Below are positions 38,760-47,232 of a stretch of DNA of 64,000 nt, in pieces. Both the position numbers and the translations under genes were made by a program. The DNA is taken from the NCBI GenBank assembly GCA_947488935.1, contig CANLBN010000005.1, positions 251,173 to 315,172 on the forward strand, written 5' to 3'. Under the pieces are notes generated by a model that was not told where the DNA came from, did not search any database, and saw nothing but the letters and a program-made list of their open reading frames with translations. Positions within the stretch are counted from its first letter, which is position 1. Every line of letters begins with the position of its first letter. Source of the DNA: an uncultured Pseudomonadales bacterium (GTDB lineage: Bacteria; Pseudomonadota; Gammaproteobacteria; Pseudomonadales; Cellvibrionaceae).

Positions 38760-39549
38760 AGCGTTTTAACCAGTTGACCCATTTGTTTTTATTACAGGTT
38801 GTTATCATTATGACGGTGGCATTATCGCTGCCGCTTTTTTCATTGGATGTATCGATAAATATTGTTGTATCTTTTTCTTCAAAGGCGCGTTGCGTTGTTT
38901 TTTCTAGTTCCCTATGAGACATTGCATCATGTACCCCGTCAGTTGTTGCTAAAAAGGTGTCATCGATCATAATCTCACAGGAGTCGGTGCTCACGTTTAA
39001 ATGCTCTCGTACGCCAAGTGCTTGAGTGACAATGTTGCTGTGAATAGTCGCATTGAGCTCCTGCTCCTTTTCTGGGGTTTTATTGATCATTTCTTGGAGC
39101 AGGGTATGGTCCTGCGTCAAGGGATTAAGTAGGCGATTGCGATAGAGATAAAAGCGCGAATCACCTACATGTGCGTAATAAACTGATGCTTCATGAAATA
39201 AACCAATAACAATAGTTGTTCCCATGCCTTTGTGGTTTGCGTTTTTTTGTCCAGCTTCATATATTTTTGTATTGATATCTTCAATGATTTTAACGAGAGC
39301 ATTTTTTATTTTTTCTGGCTGTGTTTTGTTTGTGAGTGTTTCTACATAATTTTTTAATTCAGTGATAGAAAGATCAACGGCCATTGCGCTAGCTATTTCG
39401 CCCGCTTGATGCCCCCCCATGCCGTCGGCTAGGGCAAAGATATGATAATTTTTATCAAAATTCGCATGGTCTTCATTGAGTGAGCGAACAAGTCCCACGT
39501 CGCTACTTTTTCGAAAATCCATATTGTATTTTAGTGAGTAGTTAACCAT
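38749..39549 (-). CDS. PP2C-family Ser/Thr protein phosphatase
   Basis: Metal-dependent phosphatase of 266 residues, the likely counterpart of the preceding kinase. Metal and phosphate motifs are present: RSLNEDH (25-28 acidic pair), ALADGMGGHQAG (42-46), HVGDSRFY, LATTDGVHD and SGSDNATVI. The ATG at 39549 lies inside the end of the kinase gene (8-base overlap) with AGGGA upstream, so the two are translationally coupled. Members of this group reverse Ser/Thr kinases in type VI secretion and other systems. Confidence 0.92.
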   Translation of the reverse strand: MVNYSLKYNMDFRKSSDVGLVRSLNEDHANFDKNYHIFALADGMGGHQAGEIASAMAVDLSITELKNYVETLTNKTQPEKIKNALVKIIEDINTKIYEAGQKNANHKGMGTTIVIGLFHEASVYYAHVGDSRFYLYRNRLLNPLTQDHTLLQEMINKTPEKEQELNATIHSNIVTQALGVREHLNVSTDSCEIMIDDTFLATTDGVHDAMSHRELEKTTQRAFEEKDTTIFIDTSNEKSGSDNATVIMITTCNKNKWVNWLKRYVK

Positions 39550-42124
39550 CGTTTTTCCCTAATAGTCGCTTACATTCTATGAGCTCTTCTTCCATCATAC
39601 TGGCATTGAGGTAGCGTTCTTCTCTATCTTTAGCGAGTGCATTATGCAGTATTTCATTAAATATATCGGGTAATTCTGGGCGTAATTCTAATGGGTCTGG
39701 GTAGGGCTCGCTGGTAATCGAATACATGAGTCCTGCCAAGGAGTCACCACCGAAGGGTAGTTTTCCGGTAACTAACTGAAATGCCATAACACCGAGTGCA
39801 AATATATCAGCGCGACCATCGGATTTTTTACCCTTAAACTGCTCAGGTGACATATATGATGGTGTACCAAGCACGGTGCCAGTTTTTGTTTTACTGGCAT
39901 CGGTAACTCGGGCGATACCAAAGTCGGTAATCACGACTTTTTTGGCACTTTGCTGATACATAATGTTCGCCGGTTTTATGTCTCTGTGCACCACATTATG
40001 TTCATGGGCATAGGCAAGTCCCCGGCAAATATCTATGAGTATGGTAAAGGCTTCATCCAGAGGGAGTAGGTTATCTTTTTTTGTAAAAGGCGTCAGCTCG
40101 CCGCCATCTAAAAACTCCATGGCGATATAGGCAAGGTCATGATCACTACCTGCATCGAAAACCGTAACAATATTTGGGTGGTTTAATCGGCCTGCTGTTT
40201 CGGCTTCTCTAAAAAAGCGCTCTTTTACGGATTCAATTTGATCCTCTTCAAACTCTTGTGATAGAGCCATTGTTTTAATAGCAACAATACGATCAATTTT
40301 AGGGTCGCGTCCTTGGTAGACAATACCCATAGCACCTTTGCCTAGTTCTTTAATAATTTCATAGCGCCCAAGCATAGGGTTGGCAATATCTCCCTCGGTG
40401 ATTGCCATTGTTTGTCCGGGGCCTGAGCTGATACTGCCTGCGCCCATGATTACTGTGTTTTCGAGCTGTATTGCTTTGTCTTTACGTTGAGCGATATCTT
40501 TATAGCTCGCATCATATTCTGACATATGTAGATAAATAACAGCGGCTTTACTAAATTGCCGTTTGCGTTCAAAGTCGAGAGCAAGGTTATAAAGTACTGG
40601 CATCATCGAGTCGTCCAATGGGCATTTTTTAAATTTCTCGAAGGCTGCATCTAACTGCCCTTGGCCTTGATAAGATAGGCCAAGCATTCGATTGCCTTCG
40701 GCACTTTCTTTATCGGAAGACTCTTTGGCGCGCTCTGCTTGTAAATATTGATGAGTCGTAATGAGCATATGCCCCAAGACCAAAAATGCGGCTGCAGGTA
40801 CAAGAGGTAGCCAGTATTGATAGGCTGCTAAGGTGTAGGATTCAGTAATAATAATAATGGCGAGCAAGCCAAAGCTTACCAGCGCACTAAGGTTTGCCTT
40901 TAATTGTTTATTGACCAATAACAAATATAAAAAAATCAATGCAAACAAGCCATAAACCAAAAGGGATGACCATTCAGGGGTGATGACATATTCTTCATTT
41001 AATATATTCGACAAATTATGCGCCATCGATATGATAGGCATCATTGCAGGGTCTATTGGGGTTGCGTGTTGGTCGCCTATGCCCGAGGCTGTAACGCCAA
41101 TTAAAACGACTTTATTCAGATATTTGGTAGGGGAGATATTGCCCAGTAATACATCAGAAAAACTATCCATCTGGAAGGGAGATATGCCACCTCTACTCCC
41201 GTAATAAACATTTTTCATTCGGTAGTAGTGATCAGTTTTGATTTGTAAATTGGCGAGCTCAACGTTTTTATGTGTGTCGAGGATAATATCTGTTGGCTCT
41301 AAATTGAGTGCTTTGGCCGCAACATGTAGTGTAAAAGAGGGTAGTAATTCGCCGTAGTAATCCAAAAATAATGGCGTGCTGCGAATAACCCCATCGCTAT
41401 CGCTATGAACCGACAGATGCCCTAAGCCTTCTGATACTTTAGAGATTTTTTTTAAGGGCGGGAAAATATGTGTCGCTGAAATAGGTGACGAGCTATAAGA
41501 GAAATCACTGGTATCAAATGTCGGCTTAACAACAAATTTTTGGATGTCCTTAGGTAAGGGCTCGTCGGCAAGTCCCAGTTGTTTACCCAAGCCTATATGG
41601 TAGGGAAGTATTACGTTTTTGGCTTGTTTAATTTCTCGTGCTAATAAATCATCAATGTCGAGTTTTTCTCTAATACTTAATAGTTCACTGAATACAGTAT
41701 CGACATCCTTAATAATGGATGTTTGTTGCTCCGGGTTTGCTATCTCCTCTGCGGTACTCCTTAGCTGGTGAAGATTAGGCATACTAAGAAGTGAGTCAAC
41801 GAGATCCAGTCGGCGATCTTTTTGTGCTTCTAAAAAAAATACAGGGTAGCCAATAACCTTGGCGCCACCGTCATCGAGTATATCTATCATCGCACTGTGA
41901 TAGTCCCTCGACCAAGGCCAGCGTCCTATCTCGGCAATACTTTTTTCATCTATAGCAATGATATTAATCTTTTTGTTTGGGTTGCCAGAGAAAAAGCCCA
42001 TACTAAAATCGTATAGCCAGCGCTCTAAAAAAAATGACGACCCTAGCTGAGTAAGCGGCAAGGTGAGTAATAATGAAAACACGACTATTAAAGTGTGCGT
42101 GTTAATTTTTTTAATAAATGACAT
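39542..42124 (-). CDS. CHASE2-domain receptor Ser/Thr kinase
   Basis: Membrane receptor of 860 residues. Transmembrane helix 1 is near 12-30, an extracytoplasmic CHASE2 domain about 35-375 (IIAIDEKSIAEIGRWPWSRD), three helices about 385-455, a TPR-like linker 478-545 and a Hanks-type kinase 588-850. Kinase residues are complete: GKGAMGIVY loop, Lys617 in VAIK, HRDIKPAN at 713-720, DFG at 734-736, and a Thr/Ser-rich activation loop. It follows tadE by 5 bases and overlaps the phosphatase gene. It probably senses an envelope cue and phosphorylates cytosolic targets; the pilus ATPase is a candidate. Confidence 0.93.
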   Translation of the reverse strand: MSFIKKINTHTLIVVFSLLLTLPLTQLGSSFFLERWLYDFSMGFFSGNPNKKINIIAIDEKSIAEIGRWPWSRDYHSAMIDILDDGGAKVIGYPVFFLEAQKDRRLDLVDSLLSMPNLHQLRSTAEEIANPEQQTSIIKDVDTVFSELLSIREKLDIDDLLAREIKQAKNVILPYHIGLGKQLGLADEPLPKDIQKFVVKPTFDTSDFSYSSSPISATHIFPPLKKISKVSEGLGHLSVHSDSDGVIRSTPLFLDYYGELLPSFTLHVAAKALNLEPTDIILDTHKNVELANLQIKTDHYYRMKNVYYGSRGGISPFQMDSFSDVLLGNISPTKYLNKVVLIGVTASGIGDQHATPIDPAMMPIISMAHNLSNILNEEYVITPEWSSLLVYGLFALIFLYLLLVNKQLKANLSALVSFGLLAIIIITESYTLAAYQYWLPLVPAAAFLVLGHMLITTHQYLQAERAKESSDKESAEGNRMLGLSYQGQGQLDAAFEKFKKCPLDDSMMPVLYNLALDFERKRQFSKAAVIYLHMSEYDASYKDIAQRKDKAIQLENTVIMGAGSISSGPGQTMAITEGDIANPMLGRYEIIKELGKGAMGIVYQGRDPKIDRIVAIKTMALSQEFEEDQIESVKERFFREAETAGRLNHPNIVTVFDAGSDHDLAYIAMEFLDGGELTPFTKKDNLLPLDEAFTILIDICRGLAYAHEHNVVHRDIKPANIMYQQSAKKVVITDFGIARVTDASKTKTGTVLGTPSYMSPEQFKGKKSDGRADIFALGVMAFQLVTGKLPFGGDSLAGLMYSITSEPYPDPLELRPELPDIFNEILHNALAKDREERYLNASMMEEELIECKRLLGKNDG

Positions 42125-42129
42125 GTTGA

Positions 42130-42852
42130 TTAGCTACAATCGCTTGCAAAAGTGTAATCTCTTATTGGTGTCTGCATACGAATAATCGCCTGAGACTCGA
42201 TGGGGGTACGGTCGTTCTCGTAACAGTTTTTTGTAAAGGATCCTGTCGTGGGTACTGTCCAGCCGTCGATTGGATCTGGGTCGTTATCTGCAAAGGTTTG
42301 CAGCATCAAACGTTTTATTGTGGTGCCAATAATAGGGGTAATAATTTTGTGACAGTAAGTCACGCGTATTTTGAGTAGATTTGCATCTTGGATAGATACG
42401 CCCCCTTTGAGGACCGCAGAGCGGTATACGAGATGATCGTTAGGGATGTAGTTATTATAATCTGACGTTGCATTTGGGTCTGGTAACCAATGCTGGGAGC
42501 TAAAGTCTGGACTTATACGCTGTATACAAACAAATTCATCCGCTTCGATAAGGTCAATAGCCGCAGTTTGTGATTGCTGGTAGCGGTCATAGTCACTTAC
42601 CCCACTTGAAGATGTAGTTAATGCCGCAAGCCCACGTGCAAGAGCATAGCGTATTGCACGAGGTGAACCGTAGTTTAAGGAGCCCGCCCGTGCAGCTTCG
42701 TGTGTGGCGTAGTTGAGTACGGTTTTAGCATTGTAGATAAAGCCAAAATGAATAATGGCAAATAAGATGAGTAAGGTGACAAACATCACTACAATCATCT
42801 CTACCATGGCTTGACCTAGGTGATTTTTTTTACTTTGGAGATTGTTTATCAT
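42130..42852 (-). CDS. tadE: TadE-like pseudopilin
   Basis: Minor pilin-like protein of 240 residues. The N-terminal LGQAMVEMIVVMFVTLLILFAI is the TadE motif, with prepilin-type cleavage expected before the hydrophobic helix, followed by a soluble domain with four Cys residues. The ATG at 42852 directly follows a TTG at 42855. It overlaps the TPR lipoprotein gene by 23 bases and ends 5 bases before the kinase gene. Confidence 0.88.
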   Translation of the reverse strand: MINNLQSKKNHLGQAMVEMIVVMFVTLLILFAIIHFGFIYNAKTVLNYATHEAARAGSLNYGSPRAIRYALARGLAALTTSSSGVSDYDRYQQSQTAAIDLIEADEFVCIQRISPDFSSQHWLPDPNATSDYNNYIPNDHLVYRSAVLKGGVSIQDANLLKIRVTYCHKIITPIIGTTIKRLMLQTFADNDPDPIDGWTVPTTGSFTKNCYENDRTPIESQAIIRMQTPIRDYTFASDCS

Positions 42853-43297
42853 CAACCACCTCGAGTAGCTTTTTTGATAGGCTCAGTGCTTTATCATATA
42901 AAGCATCATCTTTGGAGATGTAAGTCAGCATCTGTCGCCAAGTATTAACACTTTGTTTAAGTTGTATCACACCCATGTTGTGCCAAGCCTTAGATAGCCG
43001 AGGGTCAATTAATACAGATTTTTCATAAGCTTTTACTGCTTCTTCATAATTCTCTAAGCGTGTATAGCTATTACCTATACGAAACCAAATCATTGCGTCG
43101 GAGTTGATGGTTTCACTGAGCTTGAGATACTCAAGTAGAGCCAGTTTATAATTTTTATCATCATAGGCTTTATTCGCGATAGAATAGCTTGTTTTAATTT
43201 CATCGGAGGACAATTTGGGTTGATTAATGCCACAAGCGGCCATTAATACGCAAAGTATTGCCAGTAATAAAATTTTATGAATTGATAGCTTATTCAT
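42830..43297 (-). CDS. TPR lipoprotein, TadD-like
   Basis: A 155-residue lipoprotein with signal peptide and lipobox LMAACG (Cys22). At least two TPR repeats follow (WFRIGNSYTRLENYEEAVKAYEKS and the next unit). TadD proteins in Tad systems are TPR lipoproteins thought to help secretin assembly, and the position inside the cluster suits that role. It overlaps tadE by 23 bases. Confidence 0.82.
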   Translation of the reverse strand: MNKLSIHKILLLAILCVLMAACGINQPKLSSDEIKTSYSIANKAYDDKNYKLALLEYLKLSETINSDAMIWFRIGNSYTRLENYEEAVKAYEKSVLIDPRLSKAWHNMGVIQLKQSVNTWRQMLTYISKDDALYDKALSLSKKLLEVVDDKQSPK

Positions 43298-43367
43298 TTT
43301 TATGTGTCTTGGTTATGTTGCTATTACGTTAATATCGATGAGTTCTAATAAGATATATCAATAAATA

Positions 43368-43754
43368 TCATGTATTACTTTCTGTTGCTTCCATAAAAAG
43401 TGTCATACCTCTTTGGAGGCCTAATACTGTTATCTCTCCACTCAGTAACTCTAAAGTATGTTTGGCATTTAAGCACAATGACATTCTTCTGGGTGCCATA
43501 TGGCTTATCAATTTAACAATTTTATAATCACGATTTAGGTAAACCACATCTAAGTTATATGCCATACCAAAAGTATGGATGGAATTACATTTATTAATCA
43601 GTAGACCTTGGCCTTTTGCGAGTTTCGGCAGTTTTAGTAGGCCACCTGTGCGCTCAAATACATTCTCTGTACTTAAAATATCGAGAGTAATTCTCTTGTT
43701 ATTTTCTATGCCTTCTATCGTATCGTCAAAAAAATAGCCGCCGGTACTTTTCAT
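43368..43754 (-). CDS. DUF192 family protein
   Basis: A 128-residue protein with the DUF192 core: FERTGGLLKLPKLAKGQGLLI, the conserved SIHTFGMAYNLDVVYLN and a C-terminal LELLSGEI. It lacks an obvious signal peptide, unlike many exported members. It sits 10 bases behind tadC, firmly within the pilus operon. The function of DUF192 is unknown. Confidence 0.85.
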   Translation of the reverse strand: MKSTGGYFFDDTIEGIENNKRITLDILSTENVFERTGGLLKLPKLAKGQGLLINKCNSIHTFGMAYNLDVVYLNRDYKIVKLISHMAPRRMSLCLNAKHTLELLSGEITVLGLQRGMTLFMEATESNT

Positions 43755-43764
43755 AGTAGTGGCA

Positions 43765-44655
43765 TTATATTTCTAATATTTTCATGGCAATAGGAAAGCC
43801 AACAATTAAAAATGTCACTGGAAAAATAAAAACAATTAGTGGAAATACTAATTTAACAGGAGCTTCCATCGCTTGCTTTTCAGCACGCTGAAACCGCTCG
43901 TTGCGACGTTGTTCTGACTGAATCCGCAATGTACTTGCCATGCCAGAACCTGACTTTTCGGCTTGAACCATGGCATTAACAAAACTACTAATGTCTGGCA
44001 TATCTAGTCGTTCAGCCATGCGCTTGAATGCCTCAGAGCGGCTCACGCCTGCACGTAAATCACGCATGATAATACTAAACTCTTGGCGCAGTGGCCCATC
44101 TGGGCCTTTATTCATGGCTTGTTGTAATGCACCCGATAAATTGAGCCCAGCTTCTACGGCCATGGTAGTGAAATCGAGATAAACAGGCAGTGCTCGAATA
44201 ACATCTTGCTCACGACGTTTACGCTTATCGCTTAGCCACACTAGCGGGAAGAAAAACCCACCTAGGGTGACTAAAAAAATCATAAGCATGCCATGCTTTT
44301 CGGGCTGCAATGAAAGTACCATTAACAAGGCCAAGACAAAACAAATCAGTGCAGCTGTAAATCGTAGAGCTACAAATTGCTCGGCAGTTAACATAAAGTT
44401 AACACCGGTTCTGTGTAGCTTCTTCTCTATTTTATCGAAGTAAGCGTTACTAAAAATGTTCTCTATAACCATTGAAACAAGGAGAATCAGTGGCCAAATC
44501 ATTTTTAATCCACCCGGCACTGGGTCCATATAAGTACGGTCGTCTTCTTCTATTTCTGGTGCAGAGGTCTGTGTGATATAGGAAAATATCATGACGCATG
44601 CGCCAAAAAGTACGATGGATAAAAGATAAAAAGTATCTGTTGCTAAGTTAAACAT
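43765..44655 (-). CDS. tadC: Tad pilus inner-membrane platform protein TadC
   Basis: T2SF/GspF-domain membrane protein of 296 residues. The hydrophobic segments and the F domain (YLDFTTMAVEAGLNLSGALQQA through FVNAMVQAEKSGSGMASTLRIQSEQ) are typical of TadC. It works with TadB to seat the TadA motor. Its start overlaps the end of tadB by 8 bases. Confidence 0.93.
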   Translation of the reverse strand: MFNLATDTFYLLSIVLFGACVMIFSYITQTSAPEIEEDDRTYMDPVPGGLKMIWPLILLVSMVIENIFSNAYFDKIEKKLHRTGVNFMLTAEQFVALRFTAALICFVLALLMVLSLQPEKHGMLMIFLVTLGGFFFPLVWLSDKRKRREQDVIRALPVYLDFTTMAVEAGLNLSGALQQAMNKGPDGPLRQEFSIIMRDLRAGVSRSEAFKRMAERLDMPDISSFVNAMVQAEKSGSGMASTLRIQSEQRRNERFQRAEKQAMEAPVKLVFPLIVFIFPVTFLIVGFPIAMKILEI

Positions 44656-45529
44656 CGATAGTAGTTACCTTGCTGATAAAAAAGTAGCCGAGTGCTTCCA
44701 TGACCACTATGGCGCTGACAAAAATCCAGCCAATGTTAGTCGTAAACATCTTTTGCATAGCATCAGGCTCAATCAAAAAGAGTATTCCACCTACCATTAG
44801 TGGTAGTCCGGTCATGACAATGCCTTGCATTTTCCCTTGCGCTGTTAGCGATTCAATTTTGCCTTCCATAGCTGATTTACGGCGTAGTGTCTCGGCAAGA
44901 GTGTTAAGTACTTCACCAAGATCACCGCCGACTTCTCGAGAGATTTTCATGGCAGAGGCAAACATTAAAAAATCGGGGTTAGGTATACGCCGCTCCATAT
45001 TGCGTAGTGATTTTTCAAACTCCAAACCAATACGCTGTTCGCGTGTAAATAACATAAATTCTTGAGAAATAGGTGCTGGTTGGTCTTTGACAACAGCATC
45101 TAAGGCCATGGCAAGGCTACCACCGGCGGCGAGCGTGCCGCTAATCATAATCAGTGCGTCAGGTAGTTGCTTTTCTATTTGTGATAAGCGTTTTTTACGC
45201 ATACGACGATAGAGCCAAAAGGGCAAAAACATAACAATAACTAATATGATGGCTGAGCTTATTAAACTACCGAACATCATATAGCTGAGTAGCGGTATAG
45301 TGATGATGGCAATCATGTTAAATACAAAAAGTTGCTTGGTATCGACAAATAAAAACATATCACCTAAATTGGCGGATGATGTCTCCATAAATACCGACTG
45401 GTACTCCCCCCAAAAAACTTCCCCCTTTTTTGATGCTATCCATGCAGCAATGGCACAGCAAACAAAAAAAGTAGCCAGTACTAACCAAAATAGTGTTTCG
45501 GTGCCAAGGTTAAGGAGAGTTTCCATCAT
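44648..45529 (-). CDS. tadB: Tad pilus inner-membrane platform protein TadB
   Basis: T2SF/GspF-domain protein of 293 residues with an N-terminal helix and the conserved LPDALIMISGTLAAGGSLAMALDAV and FASAMKISREVGGDLGEVLNTLAETLR segments. It forms the pilus platform with TadC. Its ATG overlaps the tadA stop (ATGA), so translation is coupled. Confidence 0.94.
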   Translation of the reverse strand: MMETLLNLGTETLFWLVLATFFVCCAIAAWIASKKGEVFWGEYQSVFMETSSANLGDMFLFVDTKQLFVFNMIAIITIPLLSYMMFGSLISSAIILVIVMFLPFWLYRRMRKKRLSQIEKQLPDALIMISGTLAAGGSLAMALDAVVKDQPAPISQEFMLFTREQRIGLEFEKSLRNMERRIPNPDFLMFASAMKISREVGGDLGEVLNTLAETLRRKSAMEGKIESLTAQGKMQGIVMTGLPLMVGGILFLIEPDAMQKMFTTNIGWIFVSAIVVMEALGYFFISKVTTIDV

Positions 45530-47232
45530 GAAAAAATACTCATATCAACATCAATGCCGCGGCTACGCAGTTGCTCATAAAACTGAGGGACTTGACCTGT
45601 TGCTACAAATTCACCGACTACTTTACCGTCGGCACCAAAGCCCTGTTGTTTATATAAGAAAATATCATTGAGCTGAACGGTGCCGCTCTCCATGCCCGTA
45701 ATCTCCGAGATATGTGTGACCTTACGCGATCCATCGGCAAGCCTACTTTGTTGCACTACTATGTTAACCGCCGAGGCAATTTGCTCGCGAATAGCGCGAG
45801 CGGGCAAATCCATACCCGCCATCATCACCATAACTTCTAGGCGCGATACAACATCGCGTGGAGTATTGGCGTGAGCAGTGGTGAGTGAGCCATCGTGACC
45901 AGTATTCATGGCGGTTAGCATATCGAGTGCTTCGGAGCCGCGACACTCACCCACAACAATGCGGTCGGGGCGCATACGTAAACAGTTTTTGACAAGCTCA
46001 CGAATAGTAATAGCACCTTTGCCTTCAAGGTTTGGCGGGCGTGATTCGAGCGAGACAATATGCGGCTGACCTAGCTGCAGCTCGGCAGCATCCTCAACCG
46101 TAACAATGCGCTCAGCAGAGGGAATAAAGTTTGACATAATATTAAGTAAGGTGGTTTTACCAGAACCGGTACCACCAGAAATAATAATATTACAGTGATT
46201 CTCAACAACCATCTTTAATAACTTGGCCATATTTTCGTTAACGGTACCAAAGCCTAGCAAGTCTTCTATCTCTAGCTTTTTCTTAGAAAATTTGCGAATA
46301 GTTAGGCAGGGGCCACGCAATGCAAGCGGTGGGATAATCGCATTAACACGAGAGCCGTCGGGTAGGCGAGCATCAACCATGGGCGAGCTTTCATCGATGC
46401 GGCGTCCTAGTGGCGATACGATCCGCTCGATGGCAGACATCACTGCAAGGTCACTACTAAAAACCACGTTACTTTTTGATAGCTTGCCTTTGTATTCCGT
46501 ATAAATCTCATCGCAAGCGTTAACCATAATTTCGGTAACGTCGTCATCTGCTAATAACTCTTCTAATGGGCCAAGACCGACAGCTTCGTTGAGAACCTCG
46601 TTTTTTAATCCCTGTACGTCGACGTTGTCAGGTATCTCATTTTTCATCGACTCAATGACTTCATCGATAATGGTTGATACTTTTTCCCGAAGTGCATCAC
46701 CGTCCATACTGGCTACATCGGTGCGTCGTAAATCCATCAAGCGTAATACATCTTGGTGAATACGGTTACGCCACATATATATACGTTGGCGGTTAATTTT
46801 CTCTGTACGTTCCTCGGGAGTCACTTCTTCTTCGACGGAGCCAATAAAGGTTTCCATGCTCCAATCTTTCTCACCTATATCCTCGGGCTGATTGGCTGCC
46901 GGTGCTGTTGGTGTAGGGTTATCGTCGGTCTCCTCGCTTGTTGCAGTGCCAACGCGAAAATCATAACTGCCAATACTAATGACATCGGAGCTTCTTATAG
47001 GTCCATAAAACGGGACGGTATTTCCGTTAACACTGATACCGTTTCCATCGCTAACATCTTCTACATATAAGCCTTTATCGGTGAGTTCTATTTTGCAGTG
47101 AACGGCAGCAACACGCCAACCTCGAATAACAACCAAATTGTCACGCGATTTACCAATGGTACATTGCTTTAGGCTACAGCGAATACGATTAACATTGGTA
47201 CCTTTGTCGGTAATTACAATAACATCAAACAT
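45526..47232 (-). CDS. tadA: Tad pilus ATPase TadA/CpaF with N-terminal FHA-like domain
   Basis: Hexameric motor ATPase that drives pilus extension and retraction. Residues 1-97 form an FHA-like domain (strands with IGKSRDN, VHCKIEL and NGISVNG); residues about 150-560 form the CpaF ATPase with Walker A GGTGSGKT at 353-360, Walker B DRIVVGE at 423-429 and the TAHANTP His box. The FHA part departs from consensus: Lys28 replaces the phospho-binding Arg, and Ala42 replaces the Ser of SxxH (AAVH), while the Asn-Gly is kept. Phosphothreonine binding is therefore uncertain. CpaF proteins commonly lack an FHA domain. It overlaps both cpaC and tadB. Confidence 0.93.
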   Translation of the reverse strand: MFDVIVITDKGTNVNRIRCSLKQCTIGKSRDNLVVIRGWRVAAVHCKIELTDKGLYVEDVSDGNGISVNGNTVPFYGPIRSSDVISIGSYDFRVGTATSEETDDNPTPTAPAANQPEDIGEKDWSMETFIGSVEEEVTPEERTEKINRQRIYMWRNRIHQDVLRLMDLRRTDVASMDGDALREKVSTIIDEVIESMKNEIPDNVDVQGLKNEVLNEAVGLGPLEELLADDDVTEIMVNACDEIYTEYKGKLSKSNVVFSSDLAVMSAIERIVSPLGRRIDESSPMVDARLPDGSRVNAIIPPLALRGPCLTIRKFSKKKLEIEDLLGFGTVNENMAKLLKMVVENHCNIIISGGTGSGKTTLLNIMSNFIPSAERIVTVEDAAELQLGQPHIVSLESRPPNLEGKGAITIRELVKNCLRMRPDRIVVGECRGSEALDMLTAMNTGHDGSLTTAHANTPRDVVSRLEVMVMMAGMDLPARAIREQIASAVNIVVQQSRLADGSRKVTHISEITGMESGTVQLNDIFLYKQQGFGADGKVVGEFVATGQVPQFYEQLRSRGIDVDMSIFS

